A DNA stretch of 64,000 nucleotides from Diphasiastrum complanatum (GCA_029204225.1 CM055100.1:65437812-65501811); one strand, 5' to 3'; shown: positions 27,296 through 39,810, counted from the stretch's first letter. Notes: a model not told the origin generated them from the letters alone. Translations and numbers: made by a program.

Positions 27296-30200
27296 TCGAG
27301 ACAATTTTTTGGTGGTTTGGGCTTTTAGTTTATGTTTCCAGCTAGGTAATGGGACTACCTAATTTCAAGGTCCTTTTAGATTCAGACTCACTTAGCTCCA
27401 ATTTGGTGAAGTAGCTCAAGAGCTTGGAGTTTTAAATGCATTTAAGTTTGAAACTACTTGGTTTATGAAAGGTCCTAGTGTTCACTGAGGACAAGCTCAA
27501 GAGAGCTGGAATGTTAAGCTCAAAAGGGGAAACATTTACCTGGGTAACAATAATTTCATTGAGCATGGAGGCAAAAACAGGCTTCTTGGCAATGAGTTTG
27601 ATCTATTGATAGCCACGATTTGTGAAAGATAAAAGTCGTAGTTGATCTAGTTGTAGGTTGTTGATGCCTTTTATCTTTTGAGTCTTTAGTCCTTCACTCC
27701 TTCACAAGAGAAAACAATTTATTGGTATAAATGTTTGAATCTATTAGTCGGGGATTTACTCTGAAATTGTTGAAAACGAAAGATGTGTTTTCTTGACATA
27801 TTGGTGGAATTTATAATTGCAGTTTGTCTTTGACTTCACCTAGGATTTGTGATCATTATCAGCATATTACTCACCATCAAAATTGATCGTGTGCTTTTTA
27901 TAGTTCCATCTTAGAACTCACTAAGGTTGCAAGATTACTCCTTGTTTTTTTTACTAATATAAAAGTTGACAAATGTCACCTATAGGCACCCGAGCTTTGA
28001 ACTTTATCCAGCCAAGAGGGTGCTTAATCAACTTCGATGTGATGCGTAGTCGCACAAGAAACCCAAAATTTCGTAGAGATCCTTAGTCAAGAAGTTTTGA
28101 TACGATGGTTTATGTTAGTATGGCAATTTTTCTTGTACGAGGTTAATCTTAGTAGTAAGTACTATATTTTCATTAGTGCTAGGATGTTGTTACATATGGT
28201 CAAGTGAGCAAAAGCAAGGGCAAATTATTTTTATTCTTTAGACATGGATTTATCATTTTAGGTTTGGTTGTTGCCTCCACTCCCTAGGATTGGTAAATCT
28301 TAGTGAATATATATTTGCTTGTTTGAACCATTATGTGGTGATGAAATGATGTGTTTGTTCGCACTATTGTGAGGGTATGAATGTGGAAACCTCATAATGT
28401 CAATGAGCTAAGGGTTGCATGCGGGTGTAGGCTTGGAAGTTGACTTTTGTGAGGATTTGCATCGAACTATATGCATAATTGAGGAGGGCATGCATCCCCT
28501 TGGATGCAGTGATCATTTTGCTTGACAAAGGATTCTTCTTAGAGTCAAAAAACAAAGCAACACATCATGCTAGTGGACAATGTAATATCAAAGGACATCA
28601 AAAATTTGAGGTAGAGGCTTAATGAAGAATAATAATCTAGATATTTGAAGTCTTGTTGCTTCTTTGTATTCAACCTCAAAGTTGTCAAAAAATTGTAAAT
28701 TCTCTTTGTCTGGGGTGTAACTTGAAATTAATTCATTTCAATAAGAAGCATAATATCTTCTTCGGTACAAAATTACTCGTGAGAATCAAGATGATATATT
28801 TGGAGGATTCTGGAGGTAGTCTTGAAGCTTAATAAAATCATTGTTGATGGTTTCCAAGAATTGATACATGAAAAATTGAATTTGTGTTTAGTGACTTTTA
28901 ATTATAAACACATCACATAAGAACAAAATATTGTAAATAACGAACAATAGCTATCTCCAACCGAGAACCTTGGATGGACATCAATCACTGATTAGCTACA
29001 AGGAAGAGCAAAGAATCTCCAAATTAAGACTCAAGAAGAAACCAGATTTTATGCTAATGGATGAGTTTTTCTAGCTTCTATATATCCTATATTGGAGAAT
29101 GCTATTTGAACCTTCCACCAGATTTAGGGTAAGGTTGCCTGTCCATTGCCTAATCAAGGAGGCCAATAGGCAACGGTGTCCTCAATTGTCTCCTTAACTC
29201 TCCTACTATGGGACACAAAATGTAACTACTAAAGATATTGCAACATATAAGATTGAAAAAATACATATGGCGAAGATGCTACTACAAACTGTGCTGAATT
29301 ATTTTAGCAGACTAGTAATTTGCTCCATATATATAGGTCAATAAAAGACTTTGCAATAGAAGTGGGGACTTGTAGGAAGATTATTGAGGTAATCTAGACA
29401 ATCCATGCAAGATTGCTGATGGGGAATCACCAACCTCCAGATATGAACTGTAGATTCTCATATATTTGAAAAGAGTATCTGCTGGCTTTATGAAGGAGAG
29501 GAATCTTGTCGTCACTTCAGCTATGCCATAATACTTTTTTCAAATAAGCAAGACAAAGGGCAGACCAAAATTTTTGACTTGGCAATAACTTTTGATCTAG
29601 AACTCCGTTTGTTGCGAACCTTTTTGAATTAGATGCCTATTTTACCCCTTTTGGCCTTGCATATGTGTAACTTGTAAGTTGCATATGTCATGGGGGTTAT
29701 CTAAATAAATACATGTGAACCCCTTTATTGCATTTATACAAGTAGGGCAAGTAGGACACATGGCCCACAAAGACTTGAGGGGTTTCTGTGTGTTCCTACT
29801 AGTTAATTATTCACTTGTTGGATCTCTTTGTGAAGGAGCTTAAGCTGTCTTGATTCTCTATGCACTTGAATGATTTTTGTTATGCAATTGATGTGTTTAT
29901 TGTCATCTATCATAGTTATGATGCTAGATAGGATGATCTACAGGTTGCAACAAAACTTGGGCCAATAGTCTTGCTTCCAGTGCCCTCATATATATGGCTC
30001 TCCAGCTTCTGTTGTGGAAAAGTTGCAAAAGACAAGTTTTTTCAGAAGTAAAAAATCAGAGTTTCTGGAATTGGGTTTTAAGAAAACGGCCAGCAAACTA
30101 AATCACTCTTGTAGGGGCGTCCAACTACTAGGAAACTGATGCAATTGATAAAACTCAATCCAAATCACAAACAAAAAAGTTTCGGGTAAAAATGTGGGAA

Positions 30201-31116
30201 TGCTTGAGGACTCTTAAGCCTTCCAGGTATCTATTTTTGAAAAAGTCAGTCGACTTTGCAACGACTGTCTTTTGGACATAGATGATTACTCTTAGCCTTT
30301 CTCTCAAATCATTGTGGTACTTGGGGGGATGTCTTATATGTGGAACTGGAATTATCTGCCTGCTAGAATGACCGACAGATCATTTCTATTTTTGCTTGTT
30401 TTCACAATAATCAGGTGCCTACTGAAGATCATACCAAAAGTTTGATTAGAGGTATATATGTGAATCATCTTCATTTGATGATCTTTGAAGAGGAAATTTC
30501 ATTGCCTCTAGTTCTCAGTGTTAGACAAGATCGCATTTTTCTGCTGACCATTCCTTTTTAGTTCCCTTTCTGTTTGTTAGATTGTCATAGAGGATTTGGC
30601 CTGGAGTGGCAGGTGTCTTTGTGACCCTTTTATCTCCAAACAATATATGACGACTGTGATTAGCTTAATGTACGTAGTACATCTACATGGCACCCCAAAT
30701 TCTAAGAATACCCACAAACTTGTGAATGCAATGCATGAAAAGGTTAGAAAAGGCTAGGCGCCTCTACTGCATTCCGTCCTCTTTGACAGTAATTGCGGCA
30801 TTATGTTCTTCAAACGTCTTCTGAAAGAACAACGTTGCGGAGAGAGAACCTTTCATATGAAATGGCCCATTCAAGAGCACATAACACTAGATAATCTGCT
30901 ACAAGCAATATTCGTGAAATCCCAAATTACTGTCTTTTGTGTACTTGAAAAATCATGTTATACTTTTGTAATCAATATCACACTAGTGAATACTTATGCA
31001 ACCATTTTTCTGTGAATTATGAGTGTAATTTAGTTTGCTCAGATCTTGTGTTTTTTTAGTTGCTTACCCATACTGTGGTTGTGTGTGCCATCATTATGAA
31101 TGTTGTTGCAATGCAG

Positions 31117-31780
31117 ATTCATGAGCTCGAGGTTGCCTGTGCTGAATTGAAGAGTTTGCCTTCTGGAAGGGTACATGTTTATGATTCCATGTTCATGTAG
31201 ATTGAGTTGACTTTCCCATTTGCTGAAATTGTGGATTGATGGACAAGTGATTTTTTTCTGTAATAAGAAAAAGGTGTGATTTAGAAGTAATGCTTTGTCG
31301 TATGTGATGTTTAATAGCATAAATCATTATGTTGTCAGACATATTGTCCCAGATACATTTTTCTTATCCAATTTTGAGATTTCAAGCTTACAACATCGTA
31401 GATTGCAAACATATCTGGATAATTGATGATTTGTGATAGCATAGGTATTTTGTAGTCTCCACTCCTATTTTTACAGCATGAGAAACTTTTGATTTTGGTT
31501 ATAGGCATACTCATAAATACTTGATTATATTCTGTAGTCTGTGTACAGAAAATCTGGAGGAATATTTATGCGCTCTGATGTCAAAACTGCATTGGACTTT
31601 CAAAGAAGTAAGTCATTTGTTTGGTGGCATAATGAATGTGATTTAACCTCCTTGAATCATCTCTTCAGTAGTACAATTTTCTATGTAATTGATCTCTTTC
31701 TGTGCATGGAAATATGTGCCTGATTAGACGAACTTGAGAAGGCGAAGGTGAAGGCGAGAGGTCAGTCAAAAACGAAGTAG
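31117..31780 (+). CDS. Prefoldin-like small protein (ASDURF-like), C-terminal exons
   Basis: Three exons fit together: 31117-31170 (IHELEVACAELKSLPSGR), 31538-31607 (SVYRKSGGIFMRSDVKTA, then LDFQR) and 31728-31780 (ELEKAKVKARGQSKTK, stop TAG). Each junction has AG/GT signals: acceptor ttgcaatgcag, donor AGG/gtacat, acceptor attctgtag, donor A/gtaagt, acceptor tgattag. The phases agree (0, then 1), with Asn formed across the last junction. The 58 residues form an amphipathic helix, a short VYRK-x-GGIF hairpin and a second Lys/Glu-rich helix. That is the layout of beta-type prefoldins and closely resembles ASDURF, a small prefoldin-like component of the R2TP/PAQosome chaperone. The N-terminal exon is not certain; the best local candidate is 30731-30742 (MHEK). 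The exons are too short to appear as ORFs. I am fairly sure of the exons, less of the orthology. Confidence 0.65.
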
Positions 31781-33826
31781 AGAGGGGTTTTGCACAATGG
31801 TGGCAGCTACTGCAGGTAACAACCTTAATGTCTACTTTTATTTGTTCCACTGGAAATATAACTTGCATGTCTCATGTATTTGCCCTTATCAGGGACTTGA
31901 CGAGTTGTGTTTGGTGTTCTACCCAATAGCTACAGTCAGTTTTGTTAAAAGATTTTGAGAAATCATGGTTGTTCTGTCTGGAGTGCAGAAACCAAAATCA
32001 AAATCACCTTAGGATGGGGCTCTCTGATACAATATAAGGCTGACATGGCATGTCTTAGGCGAGGTACTTAGAGTTGTCTTTTCAGAATCTATAGGTTGAG
32101 TGGGCACTTACATGTATATTACAACCATGTAACCAAGGCTGGGGTGAATCAAATCTTACAACTCAATATCCTATGGACTTATCTTCAATAGTTCATTTCA
32201 ACAGCAGTACCAACTAACAGAAAATGGGATACCGAATGATTCCAATTTCCCACATTGAATCGTTTTCCTTTTTAACACTAAACAAAGAGGAAAAGGAAGT
32301 GGTAACCAAATGTAATGAGTAACTTATCATGATCAAAAAGAGCTGAACAAAATCTATGTAGCGGTTCATGTAATTCGAGTATAGAACCTTTTTGTCTTTC
32401 TTGGATTTCTATTTTCTGTGGAGCCAAGTGGAGTCAAACTCCAAACCTCGAGGAGCTTTTTACATACACACCACCTATTGGTTTTGACAGGCAGTGCCTC
32501 TATGAGCAAGAATATTACTTACCTCCAAACTCTCTTGAATTTCTCTTGCAAGCATTGAGAACATGATAATGTCAGCACTTTTCTAGTATTTATATTATAG
32601 ATGGTCTTTCTGCAGTCCATACAACAACTTTATACCATCACTTTTACAAGACATGCAATTACGGAGAATGCTAAGCTTGAAGTTCTGAAAGCCATAGGAA
32701 GATCTGTACCAATGCACGTCCAAAAGTATTAAAATGGACTTCTAGACTTGAGAATTGAGAATTTTGTATTGATTTATTTGAGTGTCATACCACATAAATA
32801 AGGTGAGCTATGGCATGTTTAGACAAACAAGTTGCCTTACTCTCTTTGGAAACTTTACCTTGTTCAATCACCTTTGGAGCTCCTCGCATATTTTAGTTGC
32901 ATGATGTATCCACTAAACATGATTCGAGTGGTTGCAAGTAGTTTTAAAATTTTAACAACTACCGTTAATGATCAAAGCCCCTCTCCTAGTCTCTGTACCT
33001 ATTGTCTACCAATGGTGAGAGTCAATGGTTCCTCCTTTCTTATGTTTAAAGGATGGTGAGGCATATCTATTTTGATTGCTAAAGAATTTCTATGAGCTGC
33101 ACTTTTTCTTCAAAAATTTTGAAATCAATAACTTGCTACGATGTATTGGTGACTATGGATATGTGTATACTTTAAGCATATTCACATGCAATGGCATTTG
33201 TAGTTAATGTACAATGACCAATGAGGCCATTTGCATAGGAGGGTGTAACACACCTCTATTTTTATTGAGGCCAAACTTCCAACAATTTCAATTGTCAACA
33301 CAAAGCCCATATTCCATCGGGCATAGTGACATACCAAATCTAGAACATGAGATAACAAGTGTGGCCCTCATGGGTACGGGCCGTACGAGCGATAATCTCT
33401 TTCTAAACCTTCTTTATGGACTTTTTGTTATAGACTCAAGCTTCGAGCTTGTCTCTCCAAATTGTCAGTATGTAAGATGAAGCTCTCTCTACTTGCCTTT
33501 TCGGTCATGGGCCGACCTATTGTTCGTCAATGGTTGCCCAAACTGTTAGTCGATGCTCTTTGATCAACATTATCAAAGGTGTACTGATCATTGACAACCA
33601 CTCTTGTGCCACATCGCACCTTGATGATAACTTCGGTCGACATATGTGACGACTAGATGCTTGACGTTGCCAACTACTTCGCCTTGCTAATTGATATCGT
33701 GTGAAACATCGGGTTGCAGCTAGTGCGTCACCCGACCTATACTGATGTAGGGTACCTAGATCAGATAGTGGTCTTGGGCGTTCCTATTGGTCCTATGACC
33801 TTCAAAACAATAAACTCCTCGATCCT
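31781..33826. other. Anonymous DNA downstream of the prefoldin-like gene
   Basis: The first few hundred bases should contain the 3' UTR of the small gene. Beyond that no gene, repeat or mobile element is recognisable. Several short ORFs (such as 32832-33059 and 33214-33480) lack motifs. Confidence 0.5.
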
Positions 33827-34452
33827 TTTGAAAAATTCGAGTCTTTGAAAAATTCGAGTCATTTGAAAAATTCGAGTCTTTCCAAAAAATCGAGTCTTCG
33901 GAAAAATTTGAGTCTTATAAAAAATTCGAATCTTTCGACAAATTCGATAATTAAAAAAGTTTGAGTCATTGGAAAAATTCGAGTCTTCAGAAAAATTCGA
34001 GTCATTTGAAAAATTCGATTCTTTGGAAAAATTCGAGTCATTGAAAAAAGTTGATTCATTGGAAAAATTCGAGTTGTTCCAAAAAATCAAGTTTTTCGAA
34101 AAATTTGAGTCATTGGAAAAACTCGATCCTTTGGACAAATTCGATCCATTGAAGAAAATCGAGTTTTTGGAAAAATTTGAGTCTTGCAAAAAATTTGAGT
34201 TATAAAAAAAATTCGAGTCGTTCGAAAAAAATCGAGTCTTCCGAAAAAAATCAAGTCTTCGGAAAGAATCGAGTCTTTCGAAAAAATTCGAGTTATCAGA
34301 AAATTCGAGTTGTTTCAAAAAAATCGAGTCGTCCAAAAATTCCAAGTCTTTCGAAAAATTCGAGACTTCGAAAAAATTCGAGTCTTCGGAATAATTTGAG
34401 TTATTCGAAAATATTGAGTCTTTCGAAAAATTTCGAGTCTTTGGCCAAGCTC
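33827..34452. repeat. Minisatellite 1a: ~18-bp unit TTCGAGTCTTTNGAAAAA
   Basis: About 35 degenerate copies of a 17-19 bp unit (consensus ttcgagtctttsgaaaaa) run head to tail. Because 18 is a multiple of three, both strands show open frames with six-residue repeats (FEKFES on plus; NFSNDS on minus), which are artefacts of the array. The array ends at gccaagctcaa (34444). Confidence 0.9.
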
Positions 34453-34479
34453 AACGTTTGGTATATTCTTTCGACCCTG

Positions 34480-34735
34480 CGTCTATTTTTCCCACCCAAG
34501 GTATTTTTCTGACCCAGTGTATTTTTCGACCCAGTGTATTTTTCCGACCTAGTGTATTTTTTCGATCCAGTGTATTTTTTTGACCTAGTGTATTTTTTGA
34601 CCCAGTGTATTTTCGGACCCAGTGTACTTTTCGGACCCAGTGTTTTTTGGACCCAGTGTTTTTTTGGCCCAATGTGTTTTTTCGACCCAGTGTATTTTTT
34701 CGACCCATTTTATATTTTTTGGTATAGAGTAATTT
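34480..34735. repeat. Minisatellite 1b: ~18-bp unit GACCCAGTGTATTTTTC
   Basis: About 13 copies of a unit with consensus gacccagtgtattttttc, with single-base and one-base length differences, follow directly on array 1a. The unit differs from 1a but has the same size. Confidence 0.9.
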
Positions 34736-35987
34736 TTTGATATTGTCAACTTAGAAATCCGACCCAAGCTTTTTTTTGTTGTAGGACAAATCTACCTACT
34801 ATAGGACAAATCTAGTAAATAAAGTAGATGAATGCCATGCTTTCAAATAGATCAATCAATCAATCTATCAGTTTTTGCAACCATAGGTGCATAGAGTAAT
34901 ACCATAGACAAACAACCATAGGGGCATAGAGTAATACCCAGTGTTATGATGCTTAAGGTGTTTATCTTCAATTACATGTACATTTTTTGTTCTGTTTAAT
35001 ATTGGTAATTAAAATCAACAAATATAGTAAGAAAAAACTCGCAAAACTCGCAAATTCGTTACTCGCAAAATGTCCGGACTCATCTATGTAATCTAATGAT
35101 TTTTGTGGCTTTGCTGACCCTATAACACACAACGATCAGTTGAAGTTATAACTTCTGAGATATTATATCTATCAATTAAAATCAAAGACTTTTTGTAGCC
35201 AATGTTATCACGCTCAGCAAAGCTGAAGTTATTACTTCAAGCCATTGTACTCACTATTGATATTAATCAGAGCTAGCATTTCTGTTCAACTCAAATATGA
35301 TCAAAATACATCACGTGTTACGGAGTCTCAGGCCTCCACTTTATTCCCTGTTCGAGTGGCGTACTTGTCACAGTTTCTGAATCAGTGTGCTAGTAAAGGT
35401 CTTGCTCTCGTGTGCTTGAGTTTTCGGTTTTTTGAAGTAATCTATTGGTGAAATAAAGAGTGCCCGGAGGCCCATGGCGGGTGTGTGTGGGTTTGTATAT
35501 TTTTTGTGGGAAAGAAGTTATAAAATCATGAGAGATATTGTCAAGGTACTCAACTACCAACCTAAAATAAAAACTCCAATGTAAAGCAAAAATACAAACA
35601 ATTTCCAAAAGGACTTCATACCCCAAGGGACCATGAGCCTCCCATTATATTATATAATTGAATATTTTGAATAGGTGTCAATTGAGCATTCTTCCAATAG
35701 TACTCCACAATGATGTTCTATATGCCTTCTCCAACACCTTAACTTATTTTATATACCACAATAGCTCCAAATAAAAAGTTGAACCCCATGTATGTTTTTT
35801 GCCAAGCTTAGACATCTATATTCATGGTCAACAAACAAAAGCCTTACTTTTGGTGATAATGATAATGTGTTTGATACTTACTGCTTCATGAGCGTCTCTA
35901 AAGTGAACATCTTGATCTCATGTTAAGAATACGGAGGTAGGGAGATACAGAGAGAGAGGGGGGGAAGGCAAAGAGGAGAGAAAGAGT
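34736..35987. other. Anonymous DNA with two small tandem duplications
   Basis: Contains a duplicated ctactataggacaaatct word (34782-34812) and a duplicated accatagg(t/g)gcatagagtaatacc unit of about 31 bp (34880-34935). No gene is seen. Confidence 0.55.
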
Positions 35988-35989
35988 GC

Positions 35990-36057
<68 letters not shown>
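35988..36057. repeat. (GT)n(GA)n compound microsatellite
   Basis: A run of GT units (35988-36006) passes into GA units to 36057. Confidence 0.95.
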
Positions 36058-36060
<3 letters not shown>

Positions 36061-36098
36061 CAAGTGAGAGAGAAGACATAGCAAATGGCTCAAGGGGT

Positions 36099-36126
36099 AG
36101 AGGGAGGGAGGGAGGGAGGGAGGGGA
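36099..36126. repeat. (GGGA)n tract
   Basis: At least five GGGA units in succession, a G-rich sequence able to form a G-quadruplex on the plus strand. Confidence 0.85.
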
Positions 36127-36161
36127 GCGTGTGATTCCGTGTGTGTGTTTAGAGTTCAGGA

Positions 36162-36166
<5 letters not shown>

Positions 36167-36212
<46 letters not shown>
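36167..36212. repeat. (GA)n microsatellite
   Basis: A perfect GA run. It lies in the same 230-bp low-complexity block as the GT/GA and GGGA tracts. Confidence 0.95.
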
Positions 36213-36216
<4 letters not shown>

Positions 36217-36650
36217 TGTCTACCTTGCCCCCAAGCTTGTTGTTGATGATGGAGGTTTGTTGTGTTTTCACTGGTCCAAGGCTGTAAAGTTCTATCATTG
36301 GAATTGCTCCATTTTGTTTGTTATCTAAACTGGGAGGTATTTTCCATTTGTAAAATCCTCATTTACTCACTGAAAATTCTCTAGTGAATGCAAGCAAGGT
36401 AGGTGATAGCAGCATATCATTAATTCCCAAAAATAGCGGTACAAATCTCCATTTTTCAAATGCATCGAAATATTTTCTATTCTAGAAGGAATGTTCAATG
36501 CTCAAAAGGAAGTAAACGATTGATTGAAAGCAAATTTGGAGGAGGTTGTACTTCATCTTTATTTAGTAGCCAAACTTAGTTTGGATTATCTATCTACACA
36601 ACCTACAAAACTTGTAATTTAATTATAGAATGGCTTGTCAAAAAGAAATC
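36213..36650. other. Spacer before minisatellite locus 2
   Basis: No gene, repeat or element recognised. Confidence 0.5.
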
Positions 36651-36653
36651 TTC

Positions 36654-37255
36654 CGACCTTGTGTCGGATCGGATTGAGGCAAAAATTATCCGGGCGTGTT
36701 CGACCCTGGATTGGGTCTGATAAATCCAACCCATGTGCATATTTTCACTCCAGTTTAAATTTTCGACCCTTTGTATATTTTTCGATACTATGTTACTTTT
36801 CGACCCAGTGTATAAAATTCGACCCATTGTAAACTTCGATACTGTCGGTCAGAAATTCGAGTCTCTGAAAAAATTCGAGTCTTCGAAAAAATTTGAGCCT
36901 TTGAAAAAATTCTGAGTTGACAGTACAAAGGGTCGAATTGTACTTTGGGTCAGAAAAATTCCAACGAGTCGGAATAAATCCGCCTCGATCCAATCTGATC
37001 TGATCTAGGGTCGAAAATTCCTTCTTTGCCAAGCTCAATGTTGCATCGGAAGAATTCGAGTCTTTGGAAAAATTCGAGTTTTTGGAGGAAAAATTCGAGC
37101 CTTTGGAAAAATTCGAGTCCTCGAAAAAATTCCGAGTTGACAGTACAAAGGGTCGAAAATATACAAAGGGTCGGATTTTACTCTGGGTCAGAAAATATAC
37201 AAAGGGTCAGATTTTACTCTTGGTTGAAAAATATACAAAGGGTCGGAATCCATCC
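36654..37255. repeat. Minisatellite locus 2 (same two unit families, inverted layout)
   Basis: The GACCC-type unit occurs at 36760-36835 and its complement GGGTC-type at 36930-37020 and 37145-37250. CGAGTC-type units occur at 36850-36915 and 37050-37130. The junction gagttgacagtacaaagggtcg is present twice (about 36910 and 37130). Flanking words cggatcggattgagg (36668) and cctcgatccaatctgatc (36981) are near-complements, so 36654-37010 is an imperfect inverted repeat. A gccaagctcaa(t)gtt word at 37028 matches that at 34444 in locus 1. Confidence 0.8.
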
Positions 37256-37583
37256 TCTTTCTGCACCAACGAATTCAATCACAGGTGTTCTGGCCTCGAT
37301 TCAGCTGCACAACAGCCTCCCAACCTGGGAAAATCAATCCATGGCTACAATCACGTCACTGCCAATTCGACCACATAAGGATCCGCTTGATCTCCACTTT
37401 TTGGCATGTCATAGAACACAATCAGAACATGGTTTATAAGAAGCATCAATGCCCCACAACGTCTCCCAAAGGAACAGGATTTCGTGCCCAACTACTTTTA
37501 CAACCGTTCCAAGTTCTGAAATGAGCATGGGTGAGGGGAGGAGAACGCATGGGTCCCCACCCATGCATACAAAAGTGTATGTA

Positions 37584-37587
<4 letters not shown>
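37256..37587. other. Spacer
   Basis: No supported feature. It lies between minisatellite locus 2 and the TA microsatellite. Confidence 0.5.

Positions 37588-37634
<47 letters not shown>
37588..37634. repeat. (TA)n microsatellite
   Basis: An uninterrupted TA run of about 47 bases. Confidence 0.95.
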
Positions 37635-37638
<4 letters not shown>

Positions 37639-39240
37639 GTGTCAGATTTGTGCCTATGCATGGGGTAGGACAGTTTCATTCCCATTACTGATAGAACTAC
37701 CTGCAATGTTGTTGGTCCTGATGATAGAATCTTATGCCTTGTTGATCTTATGAGCACTTTGGATTGGGTTAAAGTCTATATAGAATATGTTAAAAAAACG
37801 AGGTCTTTTGAGTATTGTTAAAAATATATTTGTCAATCTCTTCAGTTATGTTGATAAGTTTGAAGAGGAAGAAAATTTTGCTAATTTCACAAACGTAGCA
37901 TTTTTATTTGTTTTGAAAAAGAAAACAACATTACTTCTGAGGTACCTTCCCCTACTGTTGATCCACCTCTTTCTCCACACCTTTTAGTCTTTGTTGAGGA
38001 TTTAGATGAAGAAAGTGCCTCTCAATTAGAAATGTTTTTTCAAGAAATTTGTGATGCTGACAGTTTAATCCTTCGATTTCTGCCAAGCCAAGAACTGCCA
38101 AGTCCCTTTAGTCCCTAGTCGTGCCATTGAATTCAAAACAACTAAGACTATTTTTAAACTCTGGAGTTTACCCACTATTAACTTTTGTGCTCCTATCTCC
38201 ATTGAACTCTGGATTACGCTTGCCCACTTGACTAATGCCGAGATTCAGACTTGTAAACTTGCTGCCTTGCAAAAAAATCCTGTATTCGACACTTCCATTG
38301 CTTTTGATTTTGTGATTAGAATGAATAAATGCGAACCCTCTAGATGTCCCTCTGAGCAAACATGGGCCAAGACTAGAGGTCATTTTGAGACCAGTTTTAA
38401 TGGAATGAATTTACACCAAGCTCGCATTTGGAACTGGAAAAGGTGCTTCTTGAAATGTAGATGCGATGACAGATGCAAGAACAATTCCTCCATTATTTGA
38501 TGAACAACCTTAGCAAATTCTTTCCTGGTGTTTCTGTGCAAAACCAAGTCAATGCCTTTTTTCTTTGGTTACACAAGTCGCTAGGGAAGTTGTTAAAGCC
38601 CATACTACCTTCCTTTACATTAGGTAGTACATGATTGAAGCGTCCATTGAATTGTCACTTGATCCTTTCTGCAAACTCCTTTCCAAACTTGGGGACGCTG
38701 AAAACATATGTGAGATTGAAAGACTATTAAAGAAATCAAGCTTTTCTACACTCCAAGACAAATACTTTCAAAATTCAAACCTGATTTGTTTTATTGTATC
38801 TTCAAATATGAAATTTTTAAAACTTATACTCTAAATATTTCTATAATTTTTTGTAAAGTATAACTTTTAAAAAATTAAAAATTATAAAAAATATTAATTA
38901 AAATTTATATTACAATTATAAGATTTTTTGATTTTATCATAAGGACTTCCATTAAAAGCTTTAAAATCTTAAAATATTTATCATAAACTAATATTGCAAA
39001 TGAGTAGAAATAAATTTTTTTAGTAATTTTAGTGTTTGTGTTATTATTGATTTTTTTTTTAAATCGATTTATTTTAGATATATACTAATTTTAAAATGTT
39101 AATAATAATCTATTAATCAATTTGATTAGCATGAATATAATTTTTGACAAAATGAGATACATTTTTAATACTACAATATATTTTTGTAAAGCATTTTAAA
39201 TGATGACATTTTTTAAAAAACAAAATGTAAAAAAAATGAT
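37635..39240. other. Anonymous DNA, AT-rich at its right end
   Basis: No gene is supported. ORFs such as 38228-38500 and 38631-38834 are without motifs. From about 38830 to 39240 the sequence is very AT-rich, with A and T homopolymers. Confidence 0.5.
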
Positions 39241-39490
39241 CTCTAGGTCATTCATCTCTTTTTGGTCACTATGTTTGAATTTTATGTATTTTGTTTCAAT
39301 CTTTGTGAGCCTAGGCAAGATCTATTTTTCAAGGTGACTAGATTTTTGTGAAGATTTATTCTAAGATTTGTGATTTAGATCTTTGTAGACTTTTGATTCT
39401 TGTTGAAATCTAGATTCGTGAGGGTCACAAAATCTACACGTGTATACTCTTTCAAGAACTTCCTCATCATGGTATCAATATGAGCTTTAC
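39240..39490 (+). repeat. Possible copia LTR end and primer site
   Basis: At 39471 atggtatcaatatgagc resembles the initiator-Met primer site TGGTATCAGAGC with a four-base insertion. It is preceded by ttcaagaacttcctcatc, a phrase typical of the end of a copia LTR. The stretch 39300-39470 would be the LTR end. No second copy or coding region follows before the next element begins at 39811. Confidence 0.35.
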
Positions 39491-39810
39491 TTATTGGAGG
39501 CAATTAAGAGTGTTGCATATCTAGTTAATCTTATTTCTAAAGCACTGATCACAAAGCCATCAAAGTCCTTGTATTATTTTCACTCAAAAGTGCACTTTGC
39601 AAGTCTAAGAAAGCAATGGTCATTTTACTATCTTTGAATCTCTCATAGATAGTGATGTGACTTGTTTATTATCTTCAACATTCATGATGTTTAACACATT
39701 ATATAAATATGCCAAAGATATGAAATTGAATGTTTTTTTCTTTTTTTAAGGGTTAAACTGTTAAAGACACCTTCACCAACTTTTTAAGAGCACCTTCAAC
39801 TTTTTCGCAT

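Larger units (their letters stand above)
25267..31116. other. Intergenic DNA with one possible upstream exon
   Basis: Nearly 6 kb without a supported gene. Only short ORFs without motifs occur. A (GA)n run is at 26207-26263 and a 20-bp tandem repeat at 27232-27295. A start with a good donor is present at 26064-26147 (MAHELSGSMVAANTNM..., ending VK before gtatgt) but has no identity I can support. A four-codon candidate first exon for the prefoldin-like gene lies at 30731-30742. Confidence 0.45.

Noticed and set aside
33761-34708. Long open frames on both strands with repeated FEKFES, NFSNDS and GRKNTL units
   Set aside because: The 18-bp satellite unit is a multiple of three, so any frame free of stops persists; no start context or host sequence is attached.
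36131-36328. ORF across the GA run that continues MAVYLAPKLVVDDGGLLCFH
   Set aside because: The non-repeat part is only about 40 codons with no homology I recognise; too weak to call a gene.
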